A stretch of 64,000 nucleotides of DNA from Lotus japonicus (taxonomy: Eukaryota; Streptophyta; Magnoliopsida; Fabales; Fabaceae): assembly GCF_012489685.1 (NCBI RefSeq), contig NC_080046.1:37473176-37537175 (forward strand), in the 5' to 3' direction. Of the stretch, positions 56,652 to 64,000 are shown piece by piece (the stretch's first letter is position 1; each line of letters starts with the position of its first letter). A model generated the notes under the pieces. It saw nothing but the letters and a program-made list of their open reading frames with translations. It searched no databases and was not told the origin of the DNA. A program made the position numbers and the translations under genes.

Positions 56652-57320
56652 ATGTCGATGGCCGACTGGTTCTCGACGGTCTCTCCCACGGGGGGGATCA
56701 GATATGAGTTGCTGGATAGGGATGCCCCCACCGCTTGGGTGATCGATGTGGCTGGTCACCGGGCGACGTATAGGGGAAGGGTCATGGAGGACCGGACGGA
56801 TGAGCGAGGACGCCTGACGAGCGGAGTGCTACGGCGTATGGAGCTGAGTTTTGACTTGCCGCCCTCAGTTCATTGTGGACCAGGCACTGGACATGCACCA
56901 CCTGCACCACCTCCGACTTCACCTTCTGTTGAGGAGGACCCAGAGGAGATCGAGCCTGCTGCTGCTGCTATATCTGTTGTGCCACCTCCGGCTACTGCCA
57001 TCGCTTCTACCGACGTGGCGTCGTCCTCTATGCTCGTACAGCCGAGGAGGGAGTCTGTTGTCCCATCTGTCTCACGTCTCTTATCTTTCTCTTCACCGCA
57101 CGGCTACCGTGTGGACCCCTTGATGAGGGTGGAGGAGGAGGATGTTCTCACAGGAGAGGTGGATGTGGAGACCGGCTCGACTAGGGCGGTGCGCAGGACA
57201 GTGAGGAGGGAGGTTATGGATTTGGACACCGAGATGATTACGGTGGATTCCGACTCTGACTCCGAGAGCAGTGGGGAGAGCTACTCGCCGAGCAGCGATG
57301 AGGAGGAGGATGATTGGTGA
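56652..57320 (+). CDS. LTR-internal ORF of element A, 222 codons, acidic tail
   Basis: Unrecognised protein inside the LTR, downstream of TATA and upstream of gag in the same RNA. The start MSMADWF is favoured because this ATG directly follows CTGCTGCCAG and is shared by A, G and C; the frame is open from an earlier ATG at 56619. Order: MSMADWF, YELLDRDAPTAWVID, RATYRGRVMEDRTDERGRL, RRMELSFDLPPSVHCGPG, a proline/alanine/serine linker, GYRVDPLMRVEEEDVLTG, STRAVRRTVRRE, DLDTEMITVDSDSDSES, and a terminal D/E run. Compared with G, indels keep the frame apart from one G. The serine/aspartate run resembles casein-kinase sites. No membrane segment or enzyme motif. A role in chromatin or silencing evasion would be guesswork. 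Confidence 0.68.
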   Translation: MSMADWFSTVSPTGGIRYELLDRDAPTAWVIDVAGHRATYRGRVMEDRTDERGRLTSGVLRRMELSFDLPPSVHCGPGTGHAPPAPPPTSPSVEEDPEEIEPAAAAISVVPPPATAIASTDVASSSMLVQPRRESVVPSVSRLLSFSSPHGYRVDPLMRVEEEDVLTGEVDVETGSTRAVRRTVRREVMDLDTEMITVDSDSDSESSGESYSPSSDEEEDDW

Positions 57321-57794
57321 GCTGAGCTGGGAGGGTAGGTTAGGATTAGCGACATTTTTTTGTGTAGAGCTCTGATTGTCAGTTTCTTTTTGGGACAGGG
57401 TAGGTTCCGATGTGTGGCTTTTTGTGTGGTTCTTTTGAGGAGGATCACAGAGAGTCTGTCGGAGTATAGGGGTCTTCCTTTCAGGCCATTTTTGAGTGCC
57501 GACTTTCTCTTGGATAACTGTATTTTGATACTTTTACTCACAGTTCTGGTTTGTATATTTGCTTGCGGGCGTACTACTTTGGAGTCACTGCGGCTTCGCG
57601 TGACATGGAGTGCAGCCGAGGCTGTACAGATGTATATATATTTGTATATCGGTTAGTTTAGTTGTTGGGTGTTGTCTCTACTTCTTTATCGCTTTGATTT
57701 AAAGGAAAGAAACAAAAAAAAAAATTACCTGTTTTCCGCGTAAAGTTTATTTTTGGTTACTAAAGTGACACCTGGAAGTCGGGGTGTTACATTG

Positions 57795-57806
57795 TGGTAT
57801 CAGAGC
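57795..57806 (+). promoter_or_regulatory. Primer binding site of element A
   Basis: TGGTATCAGAGC three bases after the LTR end; complementary to initiator methionine tRNA. Confidence 0.92.
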
Positions 57807-57998
57807 TTAGTCGAGTCTTTTGGGAGTCTTTGGGGAATAGGTCTTCTGTGCTAGGTTGTGTGACTCTGCAAAGAGTGAAAATTGATTGTCTGCAGGACGA
57901 TTTTTCGTTCTAATTGATTGCATGGTTGTTTAACCATATGTAATAGTTTGGTGCTATTCTACGATTAGGACTAACAGTTTTCTTGGGGGTAACAGACG

Positions 57999-58838
57999 AT
58001 GGTGAACACAAATCAGCTAGCAGAGATGATGGCCACTATGGCCCAGGCAATGACTAACCAAGCGAATGACAATGCTTTGAGACGTGCTGCGGAGGAAGCG
58101 CGTGATCAACACCAGCGTCAGAGGGAGGCGACTTTGGATCAGAACAAAGGTTTGAATGACTTCAGGAGACAGGATCCACCTAAGTTTTCGGGAGGTACTG
58201 ACCCGGACAAAGCGGAACTCTGGATAGAGGAGATTGAGAAGATCTTTGGAGTGTTACAGACTGCTGAGGGAGCCAAAGTGGGGCTGGCAACCTATCTGTT
58301 GTTGGGAGATGCTGAATACTGGTGGAGAGGCGCCAGAGGAATGATGGAGGCAAATCATGTGGAGGTGAACTGGAATTCTTTTCGAACAGCTTTTCTCGAG
58401 AAGTATTTCCCAGACAGTGCTCGTGACGAGCGTGAATCACAGTTTCTGACTCTGAAACAAGGAAGCATGACCATTCCGGAGTATGCTGCCAAGTTGGAGT
58501 CTCTGGCAAAGTACTTTCGGTTTTTCCGTGATCAAGTTGATGAACCCTACATGTGCAAGAGATTTGTGAGGGGATTGAGGCCCGATATTGAAGATTCGGT
58601 GAGACCATTGGGGATCATGAGATTCCAGGCATTGGTTGAGAAGGCAACTGAGGTGGAATTGATGAAGAATCGGAGATACAACAGGGCTGGAACAGGAGTT
58701 TTCAGGGAAAAGGGAGGTTTCAGGCGAGGAAGCCATATCAACGTCCTGCGGGGAGAGGGTTTACCCCGGGATCTTACAAGCCTATGGCTGCTGCTACTTC
58801 AGGAGGGTCGGGAAGCCGTACCCCAAATCGTGAAGTGA
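57999..58838 (+). pseudogene. gag: Gag of element A, frameshifted by a 25-bp deletion
   Basis: Opens with MVNTNQLAEMMATMAQ as in C and F. The retrotransposon-gag domain is intact at about 50-220 ([39 protein letters not shown]). At 58698/58699, 25 bp present in C and F are missing, so the frame leaves the basic linker and runs to a stop at 58838. The two zinc knuckles are then read in the frame of the next entry. The ATG follows TAACAG by three bases, an acceptor-like setting shared with C and F. Confidence 0.88.
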
Positions 58839-59896
58839 CTTGTTTCCGTTGTGGAGGAACGGGACACTATGCCAACAATTGCACGAGGCCACCAAGATGC
58901 TACAACTGCAATAAATCTGGGCATCTGGCTACGGAATGCAAGGCACCGAAGGTTGAACCGTCTGTGAATGCTGTTAGTGGGAAGCGCCCAGTGGCGAAGG
59001 GAAGAGTGTATACCATGGATGGAGAAGAGGCTGAAGGAGCTGATGGTTTGATCAGAGGAGAATGTGAAATTGACGGTAATCTTCTAACTGTACTCTTTGA
59101 TTCTGGTGCAACTCATTCATTTGTCTCTAAGGATTGCGTATCAAGACTGCATCTGCCTATTACTACTTTGAGTTTTGATCTTATGGTAACTACACCTGCT
59201 AGGACTCTAATTGCTAATGCTGCATGCATGCACTGTTCAGTAGTATATAAAGATAGAACTTTTCATGCCAACCTAGTATGTCTACCCCTTAAAAACCTAG
59301 ATGTAATCCTCGGGATGGATTGGCTATCCCACTACCATTGTCTTTTGGACTGTAGTCGAAAGAAAGTGGTGTTCCCAGACTCGGATCTTTTCGAGTATCT
59401 TTCTATTAACCACATTAGTGCATCGTTGAGCGAGGGCACTCAGAAGTACTTTTCATTGCTAAGTCTGGAAGGGAAGAAGGAATCGGATATTCAAGGTATT
59501 CCGGTGGTTCGAGATTTTGCGGATGTTTTTCCTGGAGATGTACCTGGACTGCCGCCTGTACGCGATGTGGAGTTTGTGATCGACATTGTACCCGGAACTG
59601 GACCGATTTCGATTGCACCTTACCGTATGGCACCTGCGGAGTTAGCGGAGTTGAAATCTCAGTTGGAGGATCTTTCGGCAAAAGGATTCATTCGACCAAG
59701 TGTTTCACCGTGGGGAGCGCCAGTGTTGTTAGTTAAGAAGAAAGACGGAAGGTCGAGATTATGTGTGGATTATCGACAACTGAACAAGGCGACGATCAAG
59801 AATAGATACCCGTTGCCGAGGATAGATGATTTGATGGATCAATTACGAGGGGCTGCTGTATTTTCGAAGATAGATTTGAAATCAGGCTATCATTAG
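58784..59896 (+). pseudogene. pol: Gag zinc knuckles, protease and RT start of element A, ending in a nonsense codon
   Basis: In the pol frame: two CCHC knuckles ([28 protein letters not shown]), then aspartic protease ([12 protein letters not shown] near 59100; [12 protein letters not shown]), then the start of RT ([45 protein letters not shown]). TAG at 59894-59896 replaces the glutamine codon expected after GYH (CAG to TAG). The frame continues directly afterwards. Gag and pol share one frame in the parent design, as usual for Tekay-type elements. Confidence 0.9.
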
Positions 59897-62392
59897 ATCA
59901 GAGTGAAGACTGAGGATATACCGAAGACTACATTCAGAACACGCTACGGACACTACGAGTACCTAGTGATGCCGTTTGGAGTGACAAATGCACCTGCTGT
60001 CTTCATGGATTACATGAACCGCATCTTTCATGAATTCTTGGATCGGTTTGTGGTGGTGTTTATCGATGATATATTGATATATTCGAAGGACGCAAAGGAA
60101 CATGAAGGACATTTGCGACAAGTTTTACAAGTGTTGAGAGAGAAGAAGCTGTATGCGAACCCTTCCAAGTGTGAATTTTGGCTGGAGAAAGTCAATTTCT
60201 TAGGCCACGTTATCTCAAAGGAAGGCATAGCTGTGGATCCGGCGAAAGCAGAGACTGTTTTGGCTTGGGAGCAACCGAAGACAGTGACAGAAATCAGAAG
60301 TTTTGTGGGTTTGGCTGGATACTATAGACGCTTCATTGAGGGATTTGCCAAGATCGTTGGACCTTTGACTCAACTGATGAGGAAGGATCAACCTTTTGCA
60401 TGGACAGAGGTGTGTGAAACAAGTTTTCAGACTCTGAAGGAATGTTTGACGACGGCACCTGTGCTTATTTTGCCGCAACCGGAGGAACCTTATGAGGTTT
60501 ATTGTGATGCTTCGTATCAAGGCTTGGGATGTGTGTTGATGCAACATCAAAAAGTGGTGGCTTATGCTTCGAGACAGTTGAAGACTCATGAGAAGAACTA
60601 TCCGACTCATGATTTGGAGTTAGCTGCCATTGTGTTTTCGCTGAAAATCTGGAGACATTACCTCTATGGTTGTACTTTCACGATATTTAGCGATCACAAG
60701 AGCCTTAAATACTTGTTTGATCAGAAGGAGCTGAACATGAGGCAACGAAGATGGATGGAGTTCATCAAAGACTATGAGTTTACGTTGCAATATCACCCTG
60801 GGAAGGCGAATGTAGTTGCTGATGCTTTGAGCAGAAAGATGCATGTCTCGTCAATGATGGTTAAAGAGCTGGAGTTACTGGAACAATTTCGAGATATGAG
60901 TCTAGGAGTGACACCGTCTGAGGGAAAGTTGAAGTTCGGTATGATTAGAATTGCCAGTGGACTGATGGAAGAGATTAGAGAGCAACAACTGCAAGATGAG
61001 TTTCTGCTGGAGAAGAGGAACTTAGTGATTCAAGGGAAAGACCCGGAATTCAAGATCGGAACTGACGATATCTTAAGATGCAAGGACAGAGTGTGTGTAC
61101 CCAATAATCCAGAATTGAGAAGGCTGATCATGGATGAAGGGCACAAGAGCAAATGGAGTATTCATCCGGGAATGACCAATATGTATCAAGATTTGAAGCT
61201 GAATTTCTGGTGGCCAGGAATGAAGAAGCAAGTGGCCGAGTATGTAGCTGCATGTTTGACTTGTCAGAAGGCCAAGGTAGAGCATCAAAGACCTGCTGGT
61301 ATGCTACAGAGTTTAGACGGGCCAGAATGGAAATGGGATAGTATATCCATGGATTTTGTGGTAGCTTTGCCAAGAACACAGAAGAGACACGATTCGATTT
61401 GGGTGATTGTAGATCGTTTGACCAAGTCAGCGCATTTTCTACCAGTGAGAACTACCTACAATGTGGAGAAGTTGGCCGAGATCTATGTGGCGGAGATTGT
61501 GAGACTACATGGAGTTCCGACAAGTATTGTGTCTGATCGGGATCCAAAGTTTACTTCGCACTTTTGGGGAGCTCTTCATGATGCGTTAGGAACCAAACTG
61601 AGGTTGAGTTCGGCATATCATCCACAAACGGATGGGCAAACAGAGAGAACTATTCAGTCGCTAGAGGATCTACTATGGGCTTGTGTGCTAGATAACAGAG
61701 GAAGCTGGGATGATCTTCTGCCATTGGTTGAATTCACCTACAACAATAGTTTCCATGCGAGCATTAGGATGGCACCGTATGAAGCTTTGTATGGCCGCAA
61801 GTGTAGGACACCGTTGTGTTGGTATCAAGATGGGGAGAGTTTGTTGATTGGGCCAGAAATGCTGCAACAGACGACGGAGAAGGTTAAGCAGATCAGAGAA
61901 CAGATGAGAGCTTCACAGAGCAGACAGAAGAGTTATGCTGATCAGAGACGTAGAACCCTAGAGTTTGAGGAAGGTGACCATGTGTTTCTACGAGTTACTC
62001 AGACTACGGGGGTTGGACGAGCTATTAAGTCAAGGAAGCTTGCGCCAAAGTTTATTGGGCCTTATCAAATCACTCGACGTGTTGGACCAGTTGCATATCA
62101 GATTGCACTACCGCCATTTCTTTCCAACATTCATGATGTATTTCATGTGTCGCAGTTGAGGAAGTACATTCCAGACCCGACTCATGTGATCGTGCCAGAC
62201 AACGTTGAACTGAAGGATGATTTGACTTTTGAGACACCGCCAGTGAGTATTGGGGATAGAAGGGTGAAACAGCTGAGGGGAAAGCAGATTCCGTTGGTAA
62301 AGGTGATATGGAACAAGGATACGGGGGATGCTACATGGGAATTGGAAGATAAGATTAAGGAATTGTACCCCGGACTTTTTGCTGAACTCTGA
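59897..62392 (+). pseudogene. pol: Pol of element A after the nonsense codon (RT, RNase H, integrase, chromodomain-like end)
   Basis: In frame with the preceding entry, about 831 codons. RT continues ([33 protein letters not shown] with the catalytic DD). RNase [39 protein letters not shown]. Integrase: H2C2 region ([10 protein letters not shown] ... CLTCQKAK), catalytic [19 protein letters not shown] and the E of [19 protein letters not shown]. The GPF/Y-like part ([17 protein letters not shown]) and a C-terminal chromodomain-like motif ([18 protein letters not shown]) follow, which supports a chromovirus of the Tekay/Del group. No further stop. Confidence 0.92.
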
Positions 62393-62410
62393 GTTTCGAG
62401 GACGAAACTT

Positions 62411-62429
62411 TCTTTTTGGAGGGGAGTAT
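62411..62429 (+). promoter_or_regulatory. Polypurine tract of element A
   Basis: TCTTTTTGGAGGGGAGTAT directly before the 3' LTR. Confidence 0.85.
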
Positions 62430-64000
62430 TGTAAGACCTGGATTTTCAGAACAAGCTAGTTTCCGACTCACGCGTAGAATCAGTGTAAGCGTGACAGGAG
62501 TTTGATATTTGAGGAAGATTAATGAAGAAGAAAGTTCAGGAATTGCTTGAGGAATGTTGCGTAGTTGTTTTCGGACTTAGTGCGAGTCGTCTGCACACTT
62601 GCCTTAGGGCGAGCGTGTCCAGAATAGGCTATTTCGCTCTTAAAGCAACGTTTTGAGTGAGATTTCGAACTCTCGGAAAATTTAAAGATTCTCTTTATTT
62701 TTCCATCGACCAGCGTTTCATTTCGGAACTCTGGACTGTACGCACGATAGGTTTCACTTTTCGGATGTCCGCCGACGCTAATTTCTTTGCTTCGAAACCC
62801 TATTTTCGAGCAATGGATGAAGACTTTTTCTATTCGGGACTTCTAACGAAGATTCCGTCCGCGTTGCCAGACTTGTTTCGACATTTCCAATCTTTCTTCA
62901 GTAGGGAGTTTTGTCGTCTGAGCATCACAGCAAAAAGTAGTTTTTCGGGGCAGATTAACCGACACCGCTTTTGAGTTTTTCGATATCGTTTTTCCCAAAT
63001 CCTAGATATTTGTTTTGAGTTCTGGAATTCTGACGCTAGAATCTCTCTTAGAATTCCACGGTGATCGTGCTGCGAAATTTTCATTTTCCCGCGATTTCAC
63101 CCGCCTATAAATAGGCGAAAAAGCAAAAATCCTCTCATTTTCACCATTTGAGGCCGCGAGTTCTTGGGAGAGAAGGGAGGAGAAGATTTTCGCGAAACCT
63201 TGACCAATCTTCGTGCAGTTCGTCCCTACTTCTAGGTATCAAGGTAACTAACACGATTCCTACCTCTGATTGTTGTTTCTGTTGCGTTTCTGAAGTCGTT
63301 TCTGTGCTCTAAGTTTTGAGCTTTTTCTAAAATTGTCCGATTTCTCTGATTTCTCGCTTGGGTTATGTTCCTTATGTTCCCCTGAGTCTAAAACCTCTGT
63401 CAGTAAACTCTGATTGCGATTCAGTTGTCCATGATCTGAAAAATTGACTCAAAACTCTTTTTGTCTCACATTTCGAAACTTTATTGTCGTAAAGCTATAA
63501 TCTGACTTCGTGCCTTTAGGATTTGTTGTCACGGATGTCATTAGGATCGTTGCTGTCAAATCTGTTTTCAGAACTGATAACTTTGAAGTTTTGAGCCTTT
63601 ATTTTGGACCAAAATGCCCCTGCGTAGTCGTATTTCGACCTGATTGTCCGAAAATTGTTCTAACAGTTTCTTTGCCTTAGTTTTACCCTAAAACTACCTT
63701 GTAAACTGATTTGATCGAAGAAAAAGAGCCGAAGCCCTTTTCTCCTTATGGCCGTGGGTTTTTCCTAAGGGGGGGGGGGAGTTTTTCGTTTTCGAAAACT
63801 TGTCCTTTCGTACCCGTTTGTCGTATTCTGAAGCTTTGATGCTTTGTCTATCGTTTATGTATTGTTTTGCGATCGAACTAATCGATTTTGTTTGAATTCT
63901 GCTTTGTTTTCTCCGAGGTTCAGTTGAAGGAACTTTGGAATATTCAGAGCAACTGTTTGAGGACAACCTTGATTTCGAAGCTGGAACAGCTCGAGGTTAG
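62430..64000 (+). repeat. Element A 3' LTR, first 1571 bp
   Basis: Begins TGTAAGACCTGG and matches 53846 onward from its base 35. The visible part holds the U3, the TATA box (63106-63113) and the 78-nt exon-like block (63918-63995). It has a 16-bp deletion upstream of TATA relative to the 5' LTR (near 63074) and a few substitutions. It is cut by the window end. Confidence 0.93.

Larger units (their letters stand above)
53846..57791 (+). repeat. Element A 5' LTR (family I, first 34 bp missing)
   Basis: 3946 bp, ending GTGTTACA. TATA box at 54504-54511; donor-like AAG|GTAACT at 54641; the 78-nt exon-like block 55309-55386; GAGTAC hairpin 55933-55948; three GTGTTGTATTGACCGACAC motifs; the eight-unit hairpin array 56171-56413; the LTR ORF 56652-57320. 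Most of it, about 3.25 kb, lies downstream of TATA and so would form the RNA leader. Confidence 0.93.
53846..64000 (+). mobile_element. Element A: Ty3/gypsy (Tekay/Del-like), nearly full, 3' end beyond the window
   Basis: Plus strand: 5' LTR 53846-57791 lacking its first 34 bases, primer site 57795-57806, gag-pol 57999-62392, polypurine tract, 3' LTR from 62430 to beyond 64000. LTR family I, as in F and G. The coding region carries one frameshift in gag and one nonsense codon in RT. I counted about 13 differences between the visible LTR parts, so A is older than B and C. A target duplication cannot be checked. Confidence 0.93.

Noticed and set aside
1..64000. Host gene or captured cellular gene between elements
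   Set aside because: Every stretch could be assigned to one of the seven elements; I found no exon-intron structure of an ordinary plant gene. The antisense ORF and LTR ORF could be old captures, but nothing in the sequence names a source.

Overview
This window is plant nuclear DNA made almost entirely of LTR retrotransposons. I see no host gene, tRNA, rRNA or prokaryotic feature. The protein families (Ty3/gypsy of Tekay/Del type with very long LTRs; Ty1/copia of SIRE/Maximus type with an extra ORF after pol), the methionine-tRNA primer sites, the TATA boxes and the 5-bp target duplications all point to an angiosperm. A legume, perhaps clover-like, is my best guess, but only by recollection of similar SIRE proteins.

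Layout by element. G: 1-1626, 3' part of a long gypsy LTR (+). E: gypsy (-) inserted in G; its 3' LTR is split into 1627-1859, 15552-18290 and 51407-51463, and its surviving pol is 51501-53838. F: gag-only gypsy derivative (-), 1860-15546, inserted in E's LTR (target duplication GTAGG). D: SIRE-type copia (-), 18291-51401, also in E's LTR (AAACC). C: gag-only gypsy derivative (+), 23743-45365, inserted in D's post-pol ORF (GAACT). B: SIRE-type copia (-), 28999-40456, inserted at the 3' end of C's gag (GCGTG). So B lies in C, C in D, D in E, and E in G. A: gypsy (+), 53846 to beyond 64000, joined to the broken end of E with its first 34 LTR bases missing.

How the parts may work together. B looks complete: gag-pol in one 1419-codon ORF, a 949-codon post-pol ORF, and LTRs that differ visibly only in a G-run. 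A and E are the full-coding gypsy types, but A has a 25-bp gag deletion and a nonsense codon in RT, and E is truncated. C and F keep gag, LTRs, primer site and polypurine tract but have lost protease, RT, RNase H and most of integrase, so they would need enzymes in trans.

The less ordinary content is: (1) a 130-codon gene on the strand opposite to the SIRE elements, with its own TATA box and AATAAA, conserved at 73% amino-acid identity without gaps between B and D; (2) gypsy LTRs whose transcribed part holds hairpins with compensatory stem changes; (3) an exactly 78-nt exon-like block with splice-like borders in four gypsy LTRs; (4) a 222-codon ORF with an acidic tail inside the LTR; (5) the same integrase deletion in two gag-only elements that carry different LTR families.
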